This document shows, piece by piece, positions 12,101 through 23,060 of a stretch of DNA of 64,000 nucleotides. The DNA is from Mimachlamys varia (lineage: Eukaryota > Mollusca > Bivalvia > Pectinida > Pectinidae): contig OX392532.1 in the NCBI GenBank assembly GCA_947623455.1, forward strand, positions 23,596,792-23,660,791, in the 5' to 3' direction. How positions within the stretch are numbered: the stretch's first letter is position 1; each line of letters opens with the position of its first letter. The notes under the pieces were generated by a model that did not search any database, was not told where the DNA came from, and saw only the letters and a program-made list of their open reading frames with translations. A program made the position numbers and the translations under genes.

Positions 12101-15100
12101 GAACACAAATCTGACACGATAGCTATGTATACTTACAGCACGGAACACAAATCTGACATGATAGCTATGGATACTTACAGCAAGGAACACAAATCTGACA
12201 TTATAGCTATGGATACTTACAGCACGGAACACAAACCTGACACGATATAGCTATCAGATACTTACAGCACGAAACACAAATCAGACATGATAGCTATGTA
12301 TACTTACAGCACGGAACACAAATCTGACACGATAGCTATGGATACTTACAGCACGGAACACAAATCTGACATGATAGCTATGTATACTTACAGCACGGAA
12401 CACAAATCTGACATGATAGCTATAGATACTTACAGCACGGAACACAAATCTGACACGATAGCTATGGATACTTACAGCACGGAACACAAATCTGACACGA
12501 TAGCTATGGATACTTACAGCACGGAACACAAATCTGACATTATAACTATGGATACTTACAGCACGGAACACAAATCTGACATGATAGCTATAGATACTTA
12601 CAGCACGGAACACAAATCTGACATGATAGCTATGGATACTTACAGCACGGAACACAAATCTGACATGATAGCTATGGATACTTACAGCACGGAACACAAA
12701 CTTGACACGATAGCTATCAGATACTTACAGCAGGGAAACCATATCTGACATGATAGCTATCGAATACTTACAGCACGGAACACAAATCTGACACGATAGC
12801 TATCGGATACTTACAGCACGGAACACAAATCTGACATGATAGCTATCGGATACTTACAGCACGGAACACAAATCTGGCACGATAGCTATCGGATACTTAC
12901 AGCACGGAACACAAATCTGACATGATAGCTATCGAATACTTACAGCACGGAACAAAAATCTGACACGATAGCTATCGGATACTTACAGCACAGAACACAA
13001 ATCTGACATGATAGCTATCGGATACTTACAGCACGGAACACAAATCTGACACGATAGCTATCGGATACTTACAGCACGGAACACAAATCTGACACGATAG
13101 CTATCGGATACTTACAGCACGGAACACAAATCTGACATGATAGCTATCGGATACTTACAGCACGGAACACAAATCTGGCACGATAGCTATCGGATACTTA
13201 CAGCACGGAACACAAATCTGACATGATAGCTATCGAATACTTACAGCACGGAACAAAAATCTGACACGATAGCTATCGGATACTTACAGCACAGAACACA
13301 AATCTGACATGATAGCTATCGGATACTTACAGCACGGAACACAAATCTGACACGATAGCTATCGGATACTTACAGCACGGAACACAAATCTGACACGATA
13401 GCCATGGATACTTACAGCACGGAACACAAATCTGACATTATAACTATGGATACTTACAGCATGGAACACAAATCTGACATGATAGCTATAGATTCTTACA
13501 GCACGGAACACAAATCTGACACGATAGCTATCGGATACTTACAGCACGGAACACAAATCTGACACGATGTAGCTATGGATACTTACAGCACGGAACACAA
13601 ATCTGACACGATAGCTATGGATACTTACAGCATGGAACACAAATCTGACACGATAGCTATGGATACTTACAGCATGGAACACAAATCTGACACGATAGCT
13701 ATCAGATACTTACAACACAGAACACAAATCTGACATGAGAGCCATGGATACTTACAGCACGGAACACAAATCTGACACGATAGATATCGGATACTTACAG
13801 CACGGAACACAAATCTGACACGATAGCTATCAGATACTTACAGCACGGAACACAAATCTAACATGATAGCTATCAGATACTTACAGCAAGAAATACAAAT
13901 CTGACATGATAGCTATCAGATACTTACAGCACGGAACACAAATCTGACACGATAGCAATGGATACTTACAGCACGGAACACAAATCTGACACGATAGCTA
14001 TTAGATACTTACAGCACGGAACACAAATCTGACATGATAGCTATGGATACTTACAGCAAGAAACACAAATCTGACATGATAGCTATCGGATACTTACAGC
14101 ACGGAACACAAATCTGACACGATAGCTATGGATACTTACAGCACGGAACACAAATCTGACATTATAACTATGGATACTTACAGCACGGAACACAAATCTG
14201 ACATGATAGCTATAGATACTTACAGCACGGAACACAAATCTGACACGATAGCTATCGGATACTTACAGCACGGAACACAAATCTGACACGATAGCTATCG
14301 GATACTTACAGCACGGAACACAAATCTGACATGATAGCTATCGGATACTTACAGCACCGAACACAAATCTGACATGATAGCTATCGGATACTTACAGCAC
14401 AGAACACAAATCTGACATGATAGCTATCGGATACTTACAGCACGGAACACAAATCTGACACGATAGCTATCGGATACTTACAGCACGGAACACAAATCTG
14501 ACACGATAGCTATCGGATACTTACAGCACGGAACACAAATCTGACACGATAGCTATCGGATACTTACAGCACGGAACACAAATCTGACATGATAGCTATC
14601 GGATACTTACAGCACGGAACACAAATCTGGCACGATAGCTATCGGATACTTACAGCACGGAACACAAATCTGACATGATAGCTATCGAATACTTACAGCA
14701 CGGAACAAAAATCTGACACGATAGCTATCGGATACTTACAGCACAGAACACAAATCTGACATGATAGCTATCGGATACTTACAGCACGGAACACAAATCT
14801 GACACGATAGCTATCGGATACTTACAGCACGGAACACAAATCTGACACGATAGCCATGGATACTTACAGCACGGAACACAAATCTGACATTATAACTATG
14901 GATACTTACAGCATGGAACACAAATCTGACATGATAGCTATAGATTCTTACAGCACGGAACACAAATCTGACACGATAGCTATCGGATACTTACAGCACG
15001 GAACACAAATCTGACACGATGTAGCTATGGATACTTACAGCACGGAACACAAATCTGACACGATAGCTATGGATACTTACAGCATGGAACACAAATCTGA

Positions 15101-18100
15101 CACGATAGCTATGGATACTTACAGCATGGAACACAAATCTGACACGATAGCTATCAGATACTTACAACACAGAACACAAATCTGACATGAGAGCCATGGA
15201 TACTTACAGCACGGAACACAAATCTGACACGATAGATATCGGATACTTACAGCACGGAACACAAATCTGACACGATAGCTATCAGATACTTACAGCACGG
15301 AACACAAATCTAACATGATAGCTATCAGATACTTACAGCAAGAAATACAAATCTGACATGATAGCTATCAGATACTTACAGCACGGAACACAAATCTGAC
15401 ACGATAGCAATGGATACTTACAGCACGGAACACAAATCTGACACGATAGCTATTAGATACTTACAGCACGGAACACAAATCTGACATGATAGCTATGGAT
15501 ACTTACAGCAAGAAACACAAATCTGACATGATAGCTATCGGATACTTACAGCACGGAACACAAATCTGACATGATAGCTATCGGATACTTACAGCACCGA
15601 ACACAAATCTGACATGATAGCTATCGGATACTTACAGCACAGAACACAAATCTGACATGATAGCTATCGGATACTTACAGCACGGAACACAAATCTGACA
15701 CGATAGCTATCGGATACTTACAGCACGGAACACAAATCTGACATGATAGCTATCGGATACTTACAGCACGGAACACAAATCTGACACGATAGCTATCGGA
15801 TACTTACAGCACGGAACACAAATCTGACACGATAGCTATCGGATACTTACAGCAGGGAACACAAATCTGACACGATAGCTATGGATATTTACAGCAGGGA
15901 ACACAAATCTGACATGATAGCTATAGATACTTACAGCACTGTCGTATGTCAATGCCTCCTTTAGGGACTCAACATCATCAAACTCCACATAGGCAAATCC
16001 TACAATGTATTGAGGAATAAGCTTAACAAATTAATCCTACAATGTAATTAGGACCACGTTTAACAAATTCTACAATGTAATAAGGACCATGTTTAACAAA
16101 TCCTACAATGTAATTAGGACTTATACTTTTAACATCAAGACCAAGGAGCAGCACCCAAATCAATTTTTCGTTACACAATTAAACAATGCATTAGAAATTA
16201 AATTATTTGCAGGAAAGGTTACAAATGTGTTTATCTTGCCTATTTAAAGTTTATGATAATAATGTTTCTTACATAAAAAACAAACTTTGATTCATAGAAA
16301 AATCTACAAAAGTAGTGTTTATATATACCTTTAAATTTGTCTGTTTCTTTGTCTCGGACGAGCCGCACACTTTTGACCTAAAAAAATGTCAAATGAAATC
16401 ATTAAAGGTTTAGCTTTCTGTTGTGTAGGTTATAACTTCAATGGAACACAGGTAAATTAAACAACCAGTAAAGCTGGTTGTGTATTATTTACCCATTCCT
16501 CATATAACCTATTTAAAAAAATAGAAAGTTATTCGTTATACATACAATAAATTTCTGGGAATGGTCTGTGACTATTTTGTTCAATATAGCCCTTTCTTCA
16601 TGCACAGATTTCATTTCAAAACTAATAAGCCCGAGAACGGCATGAAAACAGCATAAACTTCCATATCTATTATTGAGAACAGTTCAATTGTCTCAAAATG
16701 GAGGATTTGCATGGCTTTGCCCAGATATTGTAGTCAATGTCATAGAAGTTTGGCATGTGTTGGGAGTATAATAATGAGGCGATAATGTTAGTTTGCAGAA
16801 CAAAGGTTATAGAACGAATGTCAGTGCAGACAGTAAATATTTAAAATTATAGTTGCACTTGATATCTCCCTCACAAAGTTTTGGGTATGATGATAAAATA
16901 TTTCAAAATACAACAGGGCTTTATCAGGGGGTTTTGTGATTCAGACCCCGAGATCAAATTGGGATAAATTGATCGATGTTATGGCTATCTTAGGATATTT
17001 TGAAACACTATATTATAACAACTAAATAATTGTTACTTTTTTTTTCTATATTGCTATTTAAAGCAATGTCAACACTACATATACATTTTAAATGATTTAC
17101 AGCCTGGAATACATATTTATTTTGTACAAACTTTTTAAGCATCTGAATTGGGAATTTTAAAGAGGGAATTTGGGAAAAATCACATTTTTTTCATTGTGAA
17201 TGGGTCTGTTTAACGAACCTAAAAAGAGGGGTGATAAAGCCCTGCACAATAAAGATAACCCAAGTGAAATGAATATAATTCCAGTTTCAAACACAAAAAT
17301 AGATTCAGATGCTTCCATGCAAAACAACTCTTTCCTTAATCTTCGCTAAAAAGCACCTCCAAAAATCTAGAGACACTGATAACTGAGCTTTACTGAAAAG
17401 TAGTATCCAATGGAATACAGATAAAAGATAGCTTGTCTTTTGCTATCAATACAAAAAATTCAAACAATTCATTTTCTATTTTGGTCGATTTGTATTACAC
17501 CACCAACTGCATATACCTTTAGGTCCTGAAAAATAATTTCAAGATCTCCCTGAACAATGCCAGATGGGAGATTTCCTACATAGCATGTATAAGGGGGCTC
17601 GGTAGGTAGAGGCTTGCGTCCACGCTCTCGTCCTCCACCGTAGCTGTTTCCTCCACCATAATTGTTGCCTCCAGACCGACCACCACCATAACTCCTGCAA
17701 TAACACGAAAACAAAAATGAACTGACAACAATTGCACAGGTGTCAATATATGACAAAGATTTGAGCAATTTTACTTTTGCTTATTTTTACATATAGCCAA
17801 ATACTGGCTGCATCCCCAAGCAAATAAAATAGAAATAGATATGGGCAATCGGATAAAAATTATTATTATGTGTTCCGAATTCATGATGAAAAGGGCTTCT
17901 GTAAAATTTGGTAGAAAAGCTTGTAATGTTCAGCTAATTTTAACCCATAGACTAAAATGTTAAGATTGAATACAGCCAAACCTCATTATCTCAGAAGTCG
18001 GCGGGACCGAAGAAATATTAGAGTTATCGGGTTATTTGAGTTGGGCAAGTTTAAATACTTTTTGTGAAGTCTGACCGGGACTGATGAAATAGTTCAAATT

Positions 18101-19289
18101 AAATGTTCTCTTTATAAGTTACACGAGTTTGAGATAATGAACTACGATTGTGAAGTATTGTTTTGTTAAGAAAAAAGAATCTTTTTAGATTGAATAGCCA
18201 TGTCAAAGAATTTTATTGAAGATGTTGGGCACAAAAGCGCATATGGGTTTTTGTATATCACATGACTGAATACTGCTTTCCCATTGGCTACACACATGGG
18301 TACATGGGATAGTGCCCGCTCACCCGATAGTGCCCGCTCAACCGGGCACTATCAAATTTGGCGTGATATTCATCGTGAATCCATTATGACGTCACTATGT
18401 TTAGAGAGCACTATTATTGGCACAAAAATAGACATGGATCATGAGTTGCTTGAAAAAGGCTGACTTTGGAATCGGCCGAAAGCTGGCCATGGTTTATCCC
18501 AATCAAACAAGTTTTGGTATATAACTAAGCGGAAGGTTGATGTACTAAACCCATTGCCCTTTTGAGAGGGCACTAATTGCCTCATGGTATTGTCGGGGGA
18601 TAGAATAGTGCCTGAGCCGAAGGTGAGGGCACTATTCCATCATGAGGCAATACTATGAGGCAATAGTGCCCTCTCAACAGGGCCTTAATAGATAAATAGT
18701 CCTGCATTTGGGTAACCATTACAGTATGCAGGGCTGCATGCACCATTGTACCCTGGAACCCAACATGTTGAACGCTGGAATTGACCTTTCGCATTAGTTT
18801 TGACTGTTAAAAAATCACCGAATTTTATCTATTTCATATAGGACCTAAATATAAACTCGAGATTTAATTATTAATTTAGATGTAGGTCTATTCTATAAAG
18901 TTAGAAATGGACAGACATAGGTGTTGTATCGGTGTTGCCGAGAAAAGAAACATTCGAGTTGTATTTAAGCTATCTACGTTGACAGGTTCTTCGGCATTTT
19001 ACAAAAAACAAACATCGCCGAGTTCTTCTAGTGACGTTTGTACATAAAAAACACTGTACATGCATTCGAGTGCATGCCATGTGATAAACATCTGCTAACA
19101 AACATGGGTTCGTAAAAAATAGTTTGATTGCATGAACGGTCCAATAACGTTGAGCGATTGCAACTTTTGTATGCGCAACAATTAATCTGCCATAACAAAG
19201 ACTGTTAACCTTTGATTATAGTCGTTATCAAATCCTCGATTTCCACCTCCATAGTTTGAATAATTTTCGCCTCCATAGGAATCAGCCAT
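9120..19289 (-). CDS. EIF4H: Eukaryotic translation initiation factor 4H, seven exons
   Basis: eIF4H stimulates the RNA helicase activity of eIF4A during cap-dependent scanning in the cytoplasm. Coding exons run 19289-19210, 17694-17517, 16377-16329, 15999-15935, 11448-11337, 10600-10394 and 9295-9120. Every intron is GT-AG, all phases agree, and the join gives 867 nt (288 aa plus TAG). Residues 1-53 are Gly/Tyr-rich; [13 protein letters not shown] (57-69) carries RNP2; KGFAYVEF (102-109) carries RNP1; one RRM spans about 62-138. An RGG/Asp-rich stretch follows, then a block [11 protein letters not shown] and SSIFG that matches the conserved eIF4H C-terminus. The human protein is about 248 aa; the excess is in the Gly-rich parts. 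The start ATG lies in a good context (CAACATGG). Introns 3, 4 and 5 hold tandem repeats built from their own splice sites. EIF4B is less likely given the length and C-terminus. Confidence 0.95.
10601..11336 (-). repeat. eIF4H intron 5: 42 bp minisatellite of the exon 5 splice donor
   Basis: About 17 head-to-tail copies of a 42 bp unit occupy the intron except for about 33 bp at its 3' end. On the transcribed strand each unit reads GGACACRATG then GTAATATTTATAC. This is the last 10 bases of exon 5 followed by the intron start, so every unit repeats the splice donor. Because 42 is divisible by 3, the array stays open for long stretches on both strands. On the gene strand it would encode 14-residue units ([18 protein letters not shown]). 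A TAA at 11230-11232 in the third unit closes that frame after exon 5. Confidence 0.93.
11590..15934 (-). repeat. eIF4H intron 4: 42-43 bp minisatellite of the exon 4 splice donor
   Basis: Roughly 100 tandem copies of a 42-43 bp unit fill intron 4 (11449-15934) except about 140 bp at its 3' end. On the gene strand the unit begins GTGCTGTAAGTATC. The true exon 4 donor reads AGTGCT|GTAAGTATC, so the array starts at the junction and repeats the last five exon bases plus the donor. Nearly all copies keep ATACTTAC (the reverse complement of GTAAGTAT). Exceptions seen are near 11608, 11648, 13491, 14943 and 15886. Two unit variants (GTATCCGATAG and GTATCCATAG) explain the 43 and 42 bp lengths. Confidence 0.95.
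16000..16115 (-). repeat. Short tandem repeat at the 3' end of eIF4H intron 3, copying the exon 4 acceptor
   Basis: TACAATGTA occurs at 16001, 16038, 16071 and 16104, spaced 37, 33 and 33 bp, within a unit that also contains TTTAACAAATYCTAC. On the gene strand each unit reads ACATTGTAG followed by GATTT- or AATTT-like sequence. This is the same as the real acceptor ACATTGTAG|GATTTG of exon 4. Confidence 0.85.
17973..18150. mobile_element. pogo/Tc1-like MITE in eIF4H intron 1
   Basis: The left end CAGCCAAACCTCATTATCTC and the inverted right end (TGAGATAATGA...GATTG) form imperfect 21 bp terminal repeats around a 178 bp element without coding capacity. TA precedes the left end. Related ends (CAGTCAAACTTCGATG) occur near 22957. 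Confidence 0.6.
18308..18684. repeat. Fold-back repeat in eIF4H intron 1
   Basis: Two inverted arms of about 36 bp, 18555-18592 and 18648-18683, share TTGAGAGGGCACTA and TTGCCTCAT. Between them lies an inner hairpin, GAATAGTGCC at about 18603 against GGGCACTATTC. A related short inverted pair (GATAGTGCCCG and CGGGCACTATC) lies at 18316-18352. The pattern resembles a fold-back or MITE remnant. Confidence 0.6.
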
Positions 19290-19825
19290 GTTGCATGTCG
19301 GAAAAAGAAGACGGAAGTACTAAATCTGACATGCGCAGATCGATTAAACTAATTGGGGCCCCCGTCCTAAGACACTTCGGCCCGAAATTATCTTGACGTA
19401 GACACCGAGGCCATACATATGCATGCTGTGTTTTAGAAATGTTTCTATTAATACTAGTATATTACACAGATTTATATAAAATATTAAGTATAATAGCAAA
19501 GAGAGAAGCTAAATTAAGGGAGGTAATTTGCATGAACTATTTTTCTAATCATTGAGTTATCTCCCCTTCCACATGTACACCAGTCAAGGCCTCAGACCAC
19601 AATTAATTCTACAAAATGAAATAAAAAAAACATATTTTTAAACTTTGCACAGGTCCTGATTCCTATTTGATATTTTCTATTCAAACTGAACCTACAGTGA
19701 GCTGGAAAGTACCTCATGAGCTGCATTTAAGAAAGATGATTTAATATGAATGGCACGTGCACGTGCACTACCTTAATTTGAGTACGCTTGCCAACCGAGG
19801 CTCGATCGCTTGCGTGATGTATGAC
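19290..19825. other. 5' flank of eIF4H
   Basis: The region upstream of the minus-strand start codon should hold the 5' UTR and promoter. A short upstream ATG, out of frame, occurs eight bases before the start (ATGCAACATGG). No TATA box could be assigned. A repeated CACGTG E-box motif lies at 19752-19765. Confidence 0.35.
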
Positions 19826-19829
19826 GTAT

Positions 19830-20040
19830 TCATACTTGCCAGCCCTCCCTATTTTGGAGGGAGACTTCCGATTTTGGACACTAAAATGTTGCATTTGGTC
19901 TGATGATTAAATCTGAAAGAAGAACTCAAAATAAACTATTTAAAAGTTTTATTTTCCCTCTGAATATATATGTATATATATCAATTCTGAGCACGCGTAA
20001 TCTCCCTAATGGAAATTTCAAAAAGTTGGCAAGTATGCGT
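19830..20040. mobile_element. MITE-like element with ATACTTGCCA ends
   Basis: ATACTTGCCAGCC at the left is mirrored by GTTGGCAAGTAT at the right, about 200 bp apart, with no coding capacity. The boundaries are approximate and no target duplication was confirmed. Confidence 0.55.
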
Positions 20041-20685
20041 AATCCTTAACAATTTCGCTTAGTAATTAAGGTATGTGCATCAGTAAATAATATCGAGACA
20101 TTTAGCATTGCTATAATTATATAAGAATGCGTATAAACAGCAGATAAATATAGTGTTGATATCATTAGACTTATATAACTTAATTTAACAGACGTCATAC
20201 ATTTATATCAATCAAAATCCAGAAACCGAGCCCCTGTACTCGGTGTCTTTGTTGAAAGTGTCAACTTGACACGGCCCATTTGCAATTTGGGTGATTTACG
20301 GTTAAAGGATATTTACAAACAAGAGGGCTAGAAGGCCTGTATCGCTGATCTGGACTTTAGCAAATACGACAAAAACTAATGTTCACGAGAAAGTTAATCA
20401 AGTTACACACACTTTTTCAGTGTGGCAAGCATCTGCCATAACAGTGCGGCGCCATGCAGTTATATAAATTATGAACACTTTGTTTTCTGATTCAAAAGAG
20501 GACTTAAAGGAAATTGACACTATTTCATAGTTCAAATTGGTTTTTATAATCCGCCTGTCTTTGGTAGATCGATGTGATCGTCAGTAAAAGTCACACCTTT
20601 TTGTTCAATACTTTCTCTTTTAACTTTGGCCTAAGTGACTGGCATAACATAATCTGCACAGTGTTTAAAGGTAAGCAAGTACCAA

Positions 20686-20910
20686 ATGAAAAAAAGAAAT
20701 TTTCGTAGTTTTAAGAATTTTAATGCTAAGTTGTTTTCTGGTGATGTATGTAAAATACCTTTTCACAGCGCCTACATTTTTGATGAAGCTGATAACATTT
20801 ATTGGGCCCATGAAAAACTCATCTCAGATATCATTGATGAGCATGCCATGAGAGAAGGTAATGAAGCAGAAGAAATGCCCATTTTTGTGTCGCCTGAAAA
20901 GGCGACATAA
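20686..20910 (+). pseudogene. LINE fragment (endonuclease-RT linker), first part
   Basis: An open stretch containing RNFRSFKNFNAKLF and YWAHEKLISDIIDEHA resembles the linker between endonuclease and reverse transcriptase in non-LTR retrotransposon proteins. The coding similarity resumes after a tandem repeat insertion, at about 21430. No catalytic motif is present, so the family call rests on general pattern recognition only. Confidence 0.45.
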
Positions 20911-20914
20911 AGGG

Positions 20915-21428
20915 ATCCCCATGTCGACGTCGTCGTCGTCGTCGGCGGCGGCGGCACCAACAGTTTCCGTGCGATAACTTGAGTTTCCTTGGGCCAATCA
21001 AACTCAAACTTCATACAATGCTTCCTTACCAAAAGTGCTCTCTTAGAATTGCTTTTTCAGGGTCGAAGGTTAAAGGTCAAGGTCACTATTGCTATAAATA
21101 GAAAATCGGCTCCATGCGATAACTTCAATTTCCTGTGGCCAATCAAACTCAAACTTCATACAGTGCTTCCTAAATAAAAGTGCCCGCTTGGGATTGCTTT
21201 TCAGGGTCGACGGTCAAAGGTCAAGGTCACTCTTGCCATAAATAGAAATTCTGTTTCCGTGCGATAACTTCAGTTTCCTGGGGCCAATCAAACTCAAACT
21301 TCATACAGTACTTCCCTACCAAAAGTGCTCGCTTGGGATTGCTTTTCAGGGTCGAATGTTAAAGGTCTAGGTCACTGTTGCTATTAGTAGAGAATCTGTT
21401 TGAGTGCAGTTACTTCAGTTTCCTTGGC
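20915..21428 (+). repeat. Tandem repeat of about 125-145 bp, four units
   Basis: The unit starts near TTTCCGTGCGATAACTT, continues through GGCCAATCAAACTCAAACTT, and ends with AAAGGTCAAGGTCAC. Starts are visible near 20964, 21105 (partial), 21255 and 21400. A short GTC/GGC microsatellite precedes it at 20925-20953. The array interrupts a LINE fragment. Confidence 0.75.
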
Positions 21429-21429
21429 C

Positions 21430-21750
21430 CTTCGCAAGACAATTTATAGAAAAGGAATGCTGTTCGACAAATTCTAAAGGTTCAGAACTCCATACACCTG
21501 GGACTTGTACAGAAAACAGCGAAATCTTGTTACCAAAATATAAAGAAGCATTCTAAGAGGAACTACTTCTATGAAAGGTGTACTGGTGGTCCAAAATCTA
21601 AAGAAAGTTTGGCCTTCCATCAAGTCTTTCTTATCTAGTAAGGGTCGGCTGCCAAAAATAATGTCATCCTTAAAGAAGGTGATGATATTGTTAGTGATCA
21701 GACTAAAGTTAGTGATATAATGATGACGTTACCTTTTGAACAGTCTTCCA
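21430..21750 (+). pseudogene. LINE fragment (endonuclease-RT linker), second part
   Basis: Reads LRKTIYRKGMLFDKF, then WDLYRKQRNLVTK and KKVWPSIKSFLSSKG, with stops and frame changes. This continues the LINE linker region seen at 20686-20910. It is clearly decayed. Confidence 0.45.
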
Positions 21751-22670
21751 CTTGATTTAACACTTGTGAAGTAACAGTCAAAATACAGTTGTTTTCTAAT
21801 ATACAGCTCAGATATGATGTACAAACCTGATATTTGGTATAAAATGTGATTATATTGTTTTCGACATTTTGCGGCTCACAAAATGAGGGTTGACGCTAAA
21901 ACAGTGTTTAAAATGTAGTTTCAGTTGGGTCAAATGTATCAGGTATAAAAACATGTTCAAGTTAATGTGGTCAGAATGTTGGTCTCTTTTTTAAGTTTTC
22001 CATTGGAACAAGGAAGCCCTGCTTCACTGCCAAAACTGGTTAAATCCTAAAATTAAAAATGTCTATTTAATGTTTGACTGAGTATGGTCGATATTGAACA
22101 ATTAGAGATAGTGCTATCTTTGTGGTAACGTCATAACTTATTTGGCAGTTTTAAACTGAACATGAACGACATGTTAATAGTTTGAGGCCATAAATTACAA
22201 ACGGAGGTATATATATTGCAAGCCCAGGTCTGCAATCCGGAACACTATATAGCCAGTATTAGGTGCCAAACGTTTTTTATGTGATTTAAGTTGTGCCAAA
22301 TGTATCAGGTACGTGTTAAAGTTGATGTGTTCAAAATTTTGGTATCTAAAATGTCCTATGGATAAGAAAGACCTGCTAAATTTCACGACCTATCCACACT
22401 TTTCTTTATATGATTTCAAAAGCAGATCGGACTTCATGTTACACTTTTCGAAGCATCGATTGATTGAATATTGTGTTGCTCAAATTAATTCGTGTGTCCA
22501 ACAATACTTTAACAAAAATACACGACATCGTTTCCTGTACAGCATCAATATTATATTCGCCATAGGATGTTGTGTGCTGGAGCGATGTCTGACATATTTG
22601 ATGAAGCAAGTGTTACATCGTCATATTCATAACATTAAGTACAACAAACACCATAGTTAATTAAGTGATA
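21751..22670. other. Non-genic, weak internal duplication
   Basis: No gene recognised. A segment near 21923-22020 (CAAATGTATCAGGTA, TCAAGTTAATGTG, TCCATTGG) resembles 22290-22370, suggesting an old local duplication of roughly 360 bp period. Confidence 0.35.
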
Positions 22671-22676
22671 GAACAC

Positions 22677-22935
22677 AGGGATTCGAGAGATGCAGGTTGA
22701 TCAGAACTATGAGTAAGTTCTAAGGTCATCATATTTGTCTAATTGAGAACTATTTTGAATCTTTGTGCGATGTGAATTATGTCGTCGATGAAGCAGAAGA
22801 CTCTTCCAAACACCTGGTCTCATTTTCTTGTGCTTTTACAGGGGTCTCTGTGTTCATCGTTTCCTCTGTGTTCATAGTTTGCCCCTACTTTAATTCATTT
22901 TGAGTTCGGATTATGGTTTTGTTGGCACTTGCTAT
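22677..22935 (+). mobile_element. RT-tail retroelement, truncated copy A
   Basis: Matches the end of the RT coding part (GGGATTCGAGAGATGCAGG, AGAACTAT) and then the family 3' region (TCGTCGATGAAGCAGAAGAC, TTTGAGTTCGGATTATGG). It is decayed and stops near the usual 3' terminus. Confidence 0.7.
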
Positions 22936-22956
22936 GGACTTTTTTTTATGAAAGTA

Positions 22957-23060
22957 CAGTCAAACTTCGATGTTTCGAACTTTGCGGGACCGTCGTGAAA
23001 ACTTCGAAACATCGAGACTTTTACTTATGAATATTGAACATCGAACATCGACCAGGCCTC
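22957..23060. mobile_element. End of a pogo/Tc1-like element (partial)
   Basis: CAGTCAAACTTCGATGTTTC at 22957 is the typical start of this type of element and is followed by an inverted ACTTCGAAACATCGAG at about 23000. The opposite terminus was not found. Confidence 0.4.

Noticed and set aside
12281..12748. Open frames on both strands inside the intron 4 array
   Set aside because: They arise where 42 bp units cluster and end where a 43 bp unit shifts frame. No protein family matches.
11590..15934. A regular array of similar units resembling a CRISPR array
   Set aside because: Units are contiguous with no unique spacers, and the array lies in a spliced animal gene. It is a minisatellite.
22313..22660. 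Plus-strand 115-codon frame
   Set aside because: No recognisable domain; it lies in AT-rich sequence with a local duplication. I could not support it as a gene.
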